Shown here: positions 34,403 through 45,489 of the stretch, piece by piece
How the letters are laid out: each line of letters starts with the position of its first letter
Numbering within the stretch: position 1 is the first letter of the stretch
The notes under the pieces: generated by a model
The model's input: only the letters and a program-made list of their open reading frames with translations
Told to the model about the DNA's origin: nothing
Database searches by the model: none
Made by a program: the position numbers and the translations under genes
Assembly: GCA_032718865.1 (NCBI GenBank)
Contig: JALUTQ010000039.1
Span: forward strand, 868,001 to 932,000
Length of the DNA stretch: 64,000 bases
Reading direction: 5' to 3'
From: Tilletia caries
Taxonomy: Eukaryota > Basidiomycota > Exobasidiomycetes > Tilletiales > Tilletiaceae

Positions 34403-35124
34403 GCATCCTGCCTTTTCTCTCTCCCCTTCGAGTCATGTCTCCCATGCAATGTTGCTTGTTCACCTTTTTCCCTCCACGACGGCTCGTCCTTGTCCGACCC
34501 TGGAGCTGTTCACTATTCACCCCACACAGCCACGCTTTACACACTGAAAACGCCCCCATGGTCAATTCATCTCACTCTTCTGCCTGCATCTCTCTGAATC
34601 TTCGTGGTTTCCCATGCGACTGTGTGAGCTTGCGGATGACTCGAGAAGCAGGGGAGTGGAGCATGAAGCCGTCCAAGACACGCAAAGCTCGCCATCGCAT
34701 TCATTGAAGATGGAGAGCTGAGGCACTGGAAAGCTGACCCAGTCCGCAGCCCGCGCACGAACTGCCGTCTAACGACTGGAATGGCCTGGAAGGTGAAAGA
34801 CGAGTCACTGACTGAGCACCGTTCGCCGCTCCAACGAGCCTGGCTTCGAGAGGCAAGAGAGTCAGGTGTGAGTCAAGGTGCTTATCCCCGTCTATATCCG
34901 GCCGGACATAAGCTGAGGGTGGAGTCGTGAGAAATTTTGCAAGGTCGCCACTTGTACTTTTCGTGTGGAGGTGCCGCTGAAGGTGGGAACTGCGAACTCC
35001 ATAAAAAGCTCGCGCGGCTCACACGACGAACATCCGTAGCAAGCTCGCACTTTTCTCCCCTAGGGATCTCCTCAAGACACATACACAGCACCACTCAACC
35101 CCCCCGTAAGGAAGACTAGACAAT
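34403..35124. other. intergenic stretch between RPL7 and RPL10
   Basis: It contains the RPL7 3' UTR region and RPL10 promoter. An A-rich CCATAAAAAG element is near 35000-35009, about 120 bp before the RPL10 ATG. No further gene is seen. Confidence 0.5.
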
Positions 35125-36288
35125 ATGGTGAGTGAATTGCTGCCTTTTTCAGGGTGCTGTGGGGTGGGTGTTGGGAAGGAATTGTCTGTGAGGCTGAACA
35201 CTTTGCTTCTCTTTCCTGATGTGTGTAGGGACGCCGCCCCGCTCGCTGCTACCGTTACTGTAAGTATGCGCCTCCATCTGCGGGTCGACAACACGCGCAG
35301 GCCGGGCTGGGACGGTGATATGGGCAGGGCAGCACATTGTTGGTCCATGAAGGAATGCTGCTGGGGGGATGGAACAAGTCGCACCGCAGGCACAGGTGGC
35401 GACAAGCTGCAGAATTGGATGTGGGCTTGTGCTTCTGTCGGCGGGAGAGGAACCATCCTCGAAGCAGTGGGAGGTTGTTGGATGGCGGATGGCGGATCAC
35501 TTGTGGGTTGCATTCAGTGTCGTTGCGCAAGTGACTGACAGTTGTCGCCCTCTCCCTTTCCCACCCTCCAACAGGCAAGAACAAGCCGTTCCCCAAGTCG
35601 CGCTACAACCGTGGTGTTCCCGACCCCAAGATCCGTATCTTCGATCTGGGCCGCAAGCGTGCGTCCGTAGACGAGTTCCCCTTCTGCGCGCACATGGTCT
35701 GCGACGAGCACCAACAGATCACCTCGGAGGCTCTCGAGGCTGCCCGTATTTGCGCCAACAAGTACATCACCAAGACGTCCGGAAAGGACTCCTTCCACTT
35801 GCGTGTTCGCGTACACCCCCACCACATCATCCGCATCAACAAGATGCTGTCCTGTGCCGGAGCCGATAGGCTCCAGACTGGTATGCGTGGTGCCTGGGGC
35901 AAGCCCTATGATTCTGTTGCCCGTGTCGACATTGGCCAGATTCTGCTGTCGGTGCGATGCAAGGACACGAACAAGCCGGTTGTGCTCGAGGCTCTCCGCC
36001 GTGCGCGGTACAAGTTCGCTGGTCGCCAAAAGCTCATCATCTCCAAGAAGTGGGGCTTCACCAACATGAACAGAGAGCAGTTCCAAAGCGCCCGTGGTGA
36101 CGAGCGTGTCCTCAAGGACGGTGCATACGTGAGTAGGATTCCCTTATGTCCTTATGGAGATTATTGGATTCATTGTGCTGGATCACTAAATCGCCTTTTC
36201 CAATATCTTGCAGCTCCAATACCGTAACACCCGCGGTCCCCTCGCGGCCAACCTGCGCATGCAGACCCGTATTGCGGCCCAGGCCTAA
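35125..36288 (+). CDS. RPL10: 60S ribosomal protein uL16 (L10)
   Basis: uL16 joins the 60S subunit late and is needed for subunit joining. Four exons (35125-35127, 35229-35259, 35575-36128, 36214-36288) give 220 aa. The first exon is only the ATG. Motifs include [16 protein letters not shown] across two junctions, [38 protein letters not shown], the conserved flexible loop [18 protein letters not shown], and KKWGFTN. Introns are 101, 315 and 85 bp. Confidence 0.97.
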
Positions 36289-36869
36289 ACATGTTACTCG
36301 CATCCTCCCTCCCTTCCCCCATGCTCCCCTTGTACCACCCCCCTTCCCCGCCCAGTCCATCAGGTTTATCAGCTTTTGTCTGTACGGTGCTCGTCGTCAG
36401 TGATGAGTGATGGGCATCGCCCTGGCAATTGAAGATGTTTCCCTCTCATGAACATGTTGTCTCCATGCTGTGTGGCCTGTGGCCAGTCAGTCGGTGGCGA
36501 GGCGATCGACGATCGACAAATAATGAGAGGGTCGGAAACGGAATCCGGAAACTGGATGCCGCTTTTGAAAAGACGCCCTGGTAGGAGCGGCAGGGCTCGG
36601 GGCCTCGGGCACTGGAGCAGTGTCATAGGCTGCTGCGATTTGTCAACAAGGGTTTGATTGTTTCCTCTGGATCGGCTTTCGCCTTCCCAAGTAGTCCCAA
36701 CCCAAACACTTGAGTCAGTGAAGGTGGAGCTGAGAGCAAGAGCAGTGCCCCCATCTCACCGAAGTCAACACCACATTCTTTCCCTCTCTCTCTTTCCCCC
36801 CCTCTCTCTCTCTCCCTTTCTCTCCCTCTCTCGCTGGCCCCCGGTCGCGAGCTCGGCGTGTCCTTCAAG
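36289..36869. other. RPL10 to LCB2 intergenic stretch
   Basis: A long CT-rich tract (about 36775-36838, CTCTCTC and CCCTTTC units) lies just ahead of the LCB2 start and probably belongs to its promoter or leader. No gene is seen. Confidence 0.5.
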
Positions 36870-39213
36870 ATGTTGGCCAGCAACGACAGCATGGGCTCCG
36901 TGCCTACGACGCTCGACGCCAAGTGGGCAGTCGCTCACACCCACTCCTCATCGACAACGACAACAACACGCTCCCACTCCGACAGCTCCGCCGGCTCCTC
37001 CTCCTCCTCCCCCGAGGACAACGATAGCGAGACCACCGCACCGCCCAGTCTGACCACGGGATCTACCATGACCTCCGAGGAGAGCTTGGAGGAGAAGTTG
37101 GCTGAGAGTGCGCTTGTTCATCAGAGTGCACCGCACCTGGGAGCCCTTGACGATGGCTCGGAAGGCAACCTTCTCAAGGTGAGTTTGGCGGTCTCTCGTT
37201 TCAAGCGCCTGTATTGGGCCAGACAACACTGACTCATCGCTTTCCCTCCCCTTTGTTAGCACGCCGAATTTGGCTGGGATGCTAACCCTGCCTATCGCTA
37301 CACATCTCAACACATCCCCGGCCACCCTCTGCACACAGCAGAGGAGGAGCCAAGCTATGTCATCGTTCTTCTCACCTACCTCTCCTACATCGTCCTCATC
37401 GCCGTCGGCCACCTGCGTGACTACATCGGCAAGCACCTGTTCCCCAAGAGCTACAAGCACCTCATGCAGAGCAACGGCTACGCTGCGCTCAATTCCGATT
37501 TCGATTCGTTCTACACCCGTCGGTTGAAGACCCGACTCGACGACTGCTTCTCCCGTCCTGTCACGGGTGTCTGTGGTCGGACTGTCGTCTGTCTCGATCG
37601 CACCACGGACGATTACAACCACACCTTCAAGCTGACGGGCACCAAGACGCGTGCGCTCAACATCAGTGGGTACAACTACCTCGGCTTTGCCCAGTCCCAG
37701 GGTGGGTGCGCCGATAACGTCGAGGAATCTCTGAAGCGGTACAGCGTAAGCTCCTTCGGCAGTCGGCTCGGGGCAGGCCATCTCGAGCTGCAGCAGCAGA
37801 CCGAGAAGCTCGTGGCGCGCTTTTTGGGCACGGAAGATGCGATGGTCATCAGCATGGGTTTCGCCACGAACAGTACCAGTATCCCCGCGATTGCCAGTCC
37901 GGGCACGCTCATCATCTCGGACGAGTACAACCATTCGTCGATCCGGTTCGGCGCGCGACTCAGTCGGGCCCACATTCGGCAGTATAAGCATAACAATATG
38001 GAAGAGCTCGAGGCGCTTCTGCGCGAGTGCATCAGTCAGGGTATGCCGAGGACGCATCGGCCTTGGAAGAAGATCTTGGTCATCGTCGAAGGCTTGTACT
38101 CCATGGAGGGCAGTCTGGTCAACCTGCCTGAGATTATGCGGTTGAAGCGGAAGTACAAGGTGAGCAAGAAGATCTCCATGCCCGTGTGCACATTTCACAT
38201 TTCTCTTGGACGTTTAGCTGACTCAAAATCATTGGCCTACGGAACAGTTCTACCTTTACATTGATGAGGCGCACTCAGTTGGTGCCATCGGTCCCCGGGG
38301 ACGCGGTGTATGCGACTATTTCAGCGTCGACCCGCGGAAAGTGGACATTCTCATGGGAACCTTCACCAAGTCCTTCGGTGCGGCAGGCGGCTACATCGGC
38401 GGCAGCAAGACAGTTATCGACCGGATCCGGCTTCTGAACCACTCCAACGTGTACGGCGAGACGCTCTCGCCACCGGTCCTGACCCAGATCGTGACCTCGA
38501 TGGCGTCGATTATGGGGGTGGGCAACAACCCGGAGGAGGCGGCGCTTCTTCCTGATTGGATTGAGCTTCCGAGGTCGTTGTCTGATGGATCGGAGGGGTT
38601 GGAGCGCTTGAGGCGGTTGGCGTTCAACTCGCGGTATTTGAGTTCTGGGTTGCGAAAGCTTGGCTTCATTGTGTTTGGCCACCGCGACTCTCCGATTGGT
38701 AAGTCTAGTTTTGATGTTAATCTACCTTGGAAAGAAGACAAGTTGCTGATGACACAACTCTTCCTTCTGTTTCCTCTTTCTCTGATAGTTCCATTATTGA
38801 TCTACCTGCCCGGCAAGATGGGTTCGTTTGGCCGCATGATGCTGCACCGCAACATGTCCCTGCCCCCAGACGAGCGACTGATCCGGGAAGAAGGCGAACT
38901 CTCGGAGCGCGAGCGACTCGCCCTCGAAGACCCTACCTCCTCCTGGGCCCTCAGCGGCCGTGCCCGCCCGCCAATCGTCGTCGTCGTAGTCGCGTACCCA
39001 GCCACCCCGCTGATCTCGTCCCGGGTCCGGTTCTGCGTCAGCTCGGCCCATACGAAGAAGGACATTGACGATGTGCTCATCGCGTGCGATGAGGTTGGCT
39101 CGGTGCTGGATTTGAAGTACCAGAATGGTGGACCTGGTGGGCGGTGGACGATTGAGCAGGTGTTGAGCCGGTCGACGGAGCTTGTTGCTTGGGACGGCAA
39201 GAGCGCGCTATGA
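36870..39213 (+). CDS. LCB2: serine palmitoyltransferase catalytic subunit Lcb2
   Basis: With Lcb1 it condenses serine and palmitoyl-CoA in the ER membrane, the first step of sphingolipid synthesis. Four exons (36870-37178, 37260-38159, 38248-38698, 38789-39213) give 694 aa. An acidic Ser/Thr-rich leader precedes a membrane segment (YVIVLLTYLSYIVLIAVG). The alpha-oxoamine synthase fold follows: NISGYNYLGFAQSQG, SSFGSRLGAGHLELQQ, IISDEYNHSSIRFG, IVEGLYSMEGSLVNLPE and YIDEAHSVGAIGPRGRG. The PLP lysine is in GTFTKSFGAAGGY, about residue 444. The third junction is phase 1 and gives PIVPLLIYLPGKM as in relatives. Confidence 0.97.
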
Positions 39214-39782
39214 ATCGACCAACCAATCAACGAACCCTTCTTTGCGCGCAGTCCTTCCATCTTTCTGGAACTTGGCACGATCTTATGCAAGTCTATCTCT
39301 TTGGCGAACACTCTGGGCGTTTCTCTCTAGATATATGCGAATCCCCCCTCCACCCCACCCTTCTTTCCGAAGACTCTTCCTTTTTGTTGTAACGACGTTC
39401 TCTTGCAAGTTTTCCTCCCTCCTTCTTCTTCCAACCTACCTTACCTTTCCCAATTACTTTTATTCCAGATCTACATCCTTGCGGCTTTGGTCTTCACTAC
39501 TCCTCTGGTCTGATCGTTCCGTCTTTCCGTATCCCTATCCCGTCCTCTTGACGATTGGGGACATTCAAAGTTCGGACCGATGGCGAGGTTCAAACAACAG
39601 GCGGAAGGACGACAAGCAAAGGCTGTGCAGATGTGCAAGAGGAGCGAGAGTGGGCTTTTTCTGAGATTTTCGTTTACTGTACAGGGATGGCGCGTGCGTT
39701 GGGAAGAAAGCCGAAAAGGGACTATTGAGGGAAGAGCCGGTCTGTGTCGACATCGAGTTCGAGTTCGAGTTCGACCTCGTGG
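39214..39782. other. convergent 3' flanks of LCB2 and SMD3
   Basis: This stretch is T/C-rich, with probable 3' UTR sequence for both genes. No gene is seen. Confidence 0.5.
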
Positions 39783-40441
39783 TTAACGGCGGATTCCTTG
39801 CCCACGCGGTGCGCCTGCTGTACCTCGGCCCCGTCTACTTTGAGCTGTGGGAAAAGATGAAAGAGATGTTAGGTATACCCGTGGACATCCAAGCAGCCGT
39901 GGTGGATGTGAGGTTATATGTAAGGTTATTTGGGCTTACCTCTCATGATAGTCGCTCGCCCACGGGCACTTCCGATACCTCGGCCCTTCATCGCATTGGG
40001 TCCTACCCGCTTGAACATGGGCGCTTGTTGCAGCATGTCTGGTACGATGATGAATCTGTGTTTTGGGTTGGGAGAAGCAACACCGTGTGAGCACTGCCTT
40101 TGCCTCCATCCGAGCACGGTGTGAGGAGAAAAGCGTACCTGATCATCGAGCCGCGGATGTAGACGCTGTCCATCTGTGATTGTTTCCCGTCCCGCGCTGT
40201 GGCCTGTACCTCCTTCATTGACACATTCAGGTTGTCCTCCGCTGTGTCATGTGCAAAGAAAGTGCGTCAGCCAGTCTTCTTCATTTCCGAGCGCGAACCG
40301 TCACAAGCGGCTCTGGCTCTGGAACGGGAACTCACCATCGAACAGCTTGCCACGGTATGTCTGTCCGCCCTTGAGCTCGACTGTGATGATGTGGCCGAGA
40401 GCCTCGTGCAGGAGCTTGACGGGGATTCCGATGGCTGCCAT
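39783..40441 (-). CDS. SMD3: spliceosomal core protein SmD3
   Basis: SmD3 is one of the seven Sm ring proteins on U1, U2, U4 and U5 snRNAs. Four exons (40441-40336, 40241-40139, 40055-39940, 39844-39783) give 128 aa. The Sm1 motif is [19 protein letters not shown], and Sm2 is [28 protein letters not shown] precedes Sm2. The C-terminus is an RG-rich tail ([13 protein letters not shown]). Introns are 94, 83 and 95 bp. It diverges from the proteasome alpha4 gene. Confidence 0.96.
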
Positions 40442-40823
40442 GTTTGCTGCGCTTCTTTTTTCCTACGCTCCCAGATGATGCGCGCGCTTCGTTCCGTGTG
40501 CCTCGTATCCGATAGCCCGTCTTCCTTCTATGGATTTGCGAGATGCTGCGGTTGCTGTTGATGGATGCGCGAGGTCGTATGTATCTTCTGAGAGCGTGTG
40601 GTAAGGTCGAGACGATGATCATGTTCCGAGCTGATCATCCGGTGGTTCGGCCCGTGGTTCCGGTGCTTCCGGCTGTCCGAGCTTCCCCTACCTCGAGGTT
40701 GCGCACAGTTCACCGCCGCGCGTACCGAGCTCGTCGTCCATTCCCATCCCCAAGCCAGCCATCGACGACAACGGCCAGCTTTCGCTCCAACACACACTCG
40801 CGCGCACCCACGCTCCGAACACC
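40442..40823. promoter_or_regulatory. shared divergent promoter, SMD3 and PRE6
   Basis: This is a 382-bp intergenic region between two head-to-head housekeeping genes. I see no proteasome-associated control element that I can name with confidence. Confidence 0.5.
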
Positions 40824-42361
40824 ATGTCCCGCTCTTACGATCGTGGTGAGTGTACCAGCGGCTCTGAGCCCGTGCGGAGTGGCCTCGCGCTGAGCTTCGC
40901 ACATCGAGCTGACCATCCCATCCTTCTGCCATTTCGTCCTTTCGTGCAGCTCTTACCGTCTTCTCCCCTGATGGTGAGTGCCTAGCGATGGCTTGCGCGT
41001 TGTATGCCTGGTCTTCTCGTGCTGATTATCATTCGGCCTTATCCACTTCTAGGTCACCTGTACGCATTACTCTAAGGCGCTATGCCAACTCTTCAGATGC
41101 GATGAACAGTCCCACTGACATCTTCTGTTTCCTCCTCTCTGTACCGACTTTACCTTGACGCAGGTTCCAGGTGAGCTCTGGATCTAAAAAGGCGCGCAAG
41201 CTGAACGTCCCTGCTGACTTACTTGCCTCCCATCTGCGTCCTTTTACCCCCCGCGCTCCAGGTCGACTACGCCCAAGAGGCCGTGCGCAAAGGAACATGC
41301 GCCGTAGCCGTCAAAGGCGGCGACGTCGTCATCCTCGGTGTCGAAAAGAAGTCGGTCCTCCAGCTCCAGGATCCGCGCACGATCCGCAAGACGGCCATGC
41401 TCGACGACCACATCTGTCTGGCGTTTGCCGGACTGAACGCAGATGCTCGTGTGCTGATTGACAAGGCGCGTATTGAGTGCCAGTCGCATCGGCTTACTGT
41501 CGAGGATCCGATCACGATCGAACGTATTACACGGCATGTTGGTAGCATTCAGCAGGTACGTTGATGGACTTTGTGGAAAAGCATGACCCTGCTTATCTTC
41601 AAATGCTCACATACATACACTTGTTTTCCTTGGCGCAGCGATACACACAGTCTGGTGGTGTCCGGCCATTCGGTCTCTCGACACTCATCATCGGTTTCGA
41701 TGCGAACGACCCAAAACCAAAGCTGTACCAGACTGAGCCCTCAGGTATCTTCACAGCATGGAAGGTGAGCACGCCGTCATGGCGAACAGCAGACTGATGT
41801 GGGCAGCCAAGTAGCTCATTTTACCTCTATGCCTTTCGTTCTCTTCGTGTCGCAACAGGCCACTGCAATTGGACGATCTTCCAAGACCGTCCGAGAATTC
41901 TTGGAGAAGAACTACAAGGAGACGATGACCAAGGAGCAGACCGTCAAGCTTACGATCAAGAGTCTGTTGGAAGTCGTGCAGACCGGAGCAAAGAGTGGGT
42001 TACAAACTCGTCGATTGGAAGCCACTCTACTGCTGTTTTTGCCGAGACTCATCTTCATTCCTCACCTCCTTGACAGACATTGAAATCGCGTTGATGGAAG
42101 GTCACGGTCAAGTCAGGGTAAGTCATTTGCGAATTCCAGCGCTAGCACAAAAAACTTCAGCAGACCCCTGATCTCACTCCTTGCGCTTTTCTCTAACTCG
42201 CTTTGCAGAATCTCGAGCTGTCCGAGATCGAGGCCATCGTGAAGGAGATCGAGACTGAGAAGGAGGCCGAGGCCGAGCGCAGACGGAATCGCATTGCCCT
42301 CACTGCCGGTGCCGAGGCGAGCATGGGCGGTCTGGCTGGTCCTGGTGCTGGCTCATCATAA
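40824..42361 (+). CDS. PRE6: 20S proteasome subunit alpha4 (Pre6/PSMA7)
   Basis: This is an alpha-ring subunit of the 20S core. Nine exons are in phase: 40824-40845, 40950-40973, 41053-41059, 41164-41170, 41262-41555, 41639-41764, 41859-41994, 42077-42117 and 42209-42361, giving 269 aa. Exons 3 and 4 are only 7 nt each. Together with exons 1-2 they complete [20 protein letters not shown], the invariant alpha N-terminus, followed by [61 protein letters not shown] and [11 protein letters not shown] identify alpha4. The tail is an acidic/basic coiled stretch ([14 protein letters not shown]), then Gly/Ala-rich. VDY replaces the more usual VEY. Confidence 0.95.
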
Positions 42362-42641
42362 AGCATCGGTGGCACTGTTTCTACTTCTCCCTGCTTTCCG
42401 AAATCAAGAATGGTTCTACTGGGTTCGCGTATGACGAGCGTTCGAACACCGAGATGATACGCAGTTCTGGGTCCTGTTCCAGGAGTGTATGGGCAGCTCG
42501 CTCGGGTCGGAAGATATACGAGTTCTATTATTGTGTAGATGTTGAAGTCTGGAGAAGGTGATGGATGGTACAACTCGAACGTGTACAGGTGAAGAAGGAC
42601 GGGAAGGCTTGCTTCGATAGACAAAGGTGTTTGAGTCCAGC

Positions 42642-44405
42642 TCAGGAGGATCGGACGGCAGTAATAAGCCGTTGCAAGCTGCGATATCCACGATCGACAT
42701 GGTTGACCGGGACCGCGTCGTCCTTTTCGTGAATGGAGTCACAGAAGACCTCAACGCTCCATGGCCCTCGGTAGCCAATCTCCTCGACCTTCCGAACAAA
42801 GTCAACAACAGGCAAGAAAGCGCCGAGCTCCCTTTCGAGCGGGAACAGTCGATTCGACCGGCTCCAGATCATCCGTGATGGTCTCGGCTCGGTTTCATTG
42901 GGCGACGGAGCGAGTGGGCCACCGACCATGCGTCGCGCATCGGCAATCTGGAGAAAGAAGATCTTCTCCGCCTTGCCTGCGAGCAGTTCGCCCATCATCT
43001 CGATCGATGCCTTGAGACGCGCATCGACTTCGTGCTCGGGTTGGGAGATGCCGGAGGGTGAGCAGGGGTCGGCCCATTCGCGTCCGATGGTGTTGAAGGA
43101 GTCGAGGACGAGGCCGATTTGCGGTCGGTTCGCGGTTTGGACGATGTCCCAGGCGGAGCGCCAGACGTCGACGTGGGTGCCCCAGCTGAGTGCTTCGTAC
43201 CCGATCCTGATGGGACGGATGGGAGCAGTGGGTTGAGTGTAGTGACCTTGGAAGGAAAGGGGAAGATTGGCGAGAGCTGGCGCTGAGGTCGTTGCTGGGG
43301 ACATGTCGAGCTCTGGTACAGTAGCGAACGAGGACCCACGACGGGACTCTGGAGGACTCAAAAGGGGCATGTCGTGGCGACGAGGGAAAGCACGAGCCAT
43401 CATCCCAATCGGATCCTCCAAGCCCAACTTGCTCCACCTCGCCTGACAATCCGCCGGCGAACACGCCTTCGCCAAATCAGCAAGCTCAGCCAGATCAGCA
43501 CCCGCACGCTCCCGATACTGTTCCGCAGGCACGAGCCTGTCCGCCGGTTGGCAGTTGGAGCAGATGAAGAGCAAGTCGGTTCCCAGGGCGTGCATGACCT
43601 CGAAGCGACTTGTGATCCTGCTGAATGCGTCTGAGCGGGGTCCTGCCTCTGCCCATCCTTCGAAATCGCGGAGAGGTTGGAGGGAGGCGACTTTGATGCC
43701 GAGGGACTTGCTGAGGAGGCCGATGTATGCTGCGGCTGCTACTTCGCGATGGAGTTGAGAGGGGATACACGGCCCGAAGGCGTTGAATGTCGTCGTCCTG
43801 ATCACATCCGTCTCTTGCTGAGGGAGTTCAAGTGATAGCGGCGGGCTGTCGGCCCTGGCATCCTGATAGATCATCTCGAACTCGTCGCTTTCGACAAAGG
43901 CAGTGAGGTCGTCCTGGAACAGTTCCACAGAATGGAAGCCTGACATCACAGAACCAACAAAACAAAGGTCAGTCCCCCCGGAAAGCCCAATGGCGAAGGG
44001 TCAAGAAAGGGGAATAACGTACCCCGTCGAGCGATGAGTTCCAACTTGCGAATGAGAGAGTGTTGACCGGCGGCACTTGATCCCGCCGATAGGGAGAACA
44101 AGCACAGCGGAGGCTGATCCGTCGGAAACGTGCCAGTCAAGGTATCCGTAGAGTATTGAGCCAGGCCGGGAGAGGAGAGGCGAGGGTAAAGAGTGATGAC
44201 AGAAGGGGATGATGGGGGTAATTCGAAGATACTTCGGGCAGGCTGTCGGATCTTGCTCTGCTTTGAGTCTGTGAGAAGAGCGGGAGAGCGAGGAGAGCGA
44301 CCGGGTAGTGCTGCAAGAAGAGGCTGGGAAGGGAATGATAGCAAAGGCGGACCTTGGGAAGATAGGGACAGGGGAGCGAACGATCAGCGAGGATAGCGAA
44401 GCCAT
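42642..44405 (-). CDS. 3-dehydroshikimate dehydratase-like TIM-barrel enzyme, 5' end uncertain
   Basis: The family converts 3-dehydroshikimate to protocatechuate in the quinate/shikimate catabolic route. Exon 2 (43939-42642) is secure. Its family sequence includes GFHSVELFQDDL, KVASLQPLRDFEGW, LLFICSNCQP, RIGYEALSWGTHVDVWRSAW, IGLVLDSFNTIGREWADP and IFFLQIADARR, ending VRKVEEIGYRGPWSVEVFCDS. The previous exon, ending at 44023, encodes AAGQHSLIRKLELIARRG in phase. That frame has no ATG upstream. The nearest ATG (44405) is in another frame and encodes an Arg/Ser-rich, mitochondrial-presequence-like leader, so either an unrecognised intron or a frameshift lies between them. Confidence 0.8.
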
Positions 44406-45489
44406 CGTTTATATTCCCTGCAACGCTCCTCTCTCTCTCTCTCCCTTGACCGCTTGACCGCTTTCACCTGTCGGTTTCGACCCCGAATGATACAGATGGT
44501 GGGAAGAGGGATGGATTCTAGCGACCACTTGGGAAGAAAAGGCATGTCACCAGGCGAATGGGGATTATGCGAGTCCACAGCCAAGGGTCAAGGGACGGCA
44601 CATTACTTCGTATTTACTCATCGTACCTTGATCCTATGCACTGCTTCATCTTGCGCACATGTATCGCACCTCTGAGGAGACAGCGGTGGAGGCCGGTTCT
44701 ACCGCAGGCGTGGCCTATATTGCAGCATGCTGGTGGTCGGCGCCGTCTTCGAAAAGGGAAGCAGGCGGGAAGGGTCGGCTTCGGTGCGAAGCAAAAAGCA
44801 TGCTCTGCTCTGCTCTGCTCTATCTGGAGGTCGCCGAACGTAACGCGATACGTCGCGCGCACGCTCTCCCGACTGGCTGCTTTCGGTTGGACGGCGTGCC
44901 GTAGCCTCCAATCGAACGACGATAGGCTTCGAGGCGTTCGATCTCGGGTTCGGGAAGCCAGGGGGGGGTTGAGCATGCTGTATGTGTTCCATTATTAATG
45001 TTCGACGTGGGCGTGAGAAAGCATGCGGCTGGCGATTGGCGAACAAGTGAGTGGCTCTACGCTTCTTCTCACGACAGCATGCTGCTGATGCGATGATGCA
45101 TCGAAGCGATGATATGTATCTGTAGCAGCCATGGCCCATGGGCGCATATGTAAGCCTCTGCGCTTGCGGGATTCACTGACCACTTATTGACAGCTGCCAC
45201 TACCTCTGGTGCAAATCAGCATCGGCCTTTTCGTGTTGACGTAGTTCATGAAGCATGATGCGTTGATTCGGTTCGGGGAGGAGAGGATTGGGACAAGGGT
45301 GACTGGGTTCGGGAAGGAGGATGATTTGGAGAGGGAGGAGGAGATGGGGAGAAGGGCGGGGCGGGGGGGGGAGGGGGGATCGGGATGAATGAGGGCGAGA
45401 GATGCCGACAGGGACGCTGTGGGAGTTGTGGTTGGAGGCGAGCTTCGCGTTCTAACGCTCGCTCAGAGCAAGGATTTACCGAGGCCACC
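44406..45489. other. intergenic stretch between the dehydratase and MET10
   Basis: About 1.1 kb with no coding signal on either strand. It contains a CTCTGCT short tandem repeat (about 44801-44821) and a G-rich tract (about 45343-45390) with several G3+ runs. Confidence 0.5.
45343..45390 (+). repeat. G-rich tract with quadruplex potential
   Basis: More than four runs of three or more G, including a G9-10 run and two G6 runs, occur within about 45 bases, just past the MET10 stop. Confidence 0.6.

Noticed and set aside
35260..35574. A snoRNA in the long RPL10 intron
   Set aside because: Only weak C-like and D-like boxes more than 200 nt apart.
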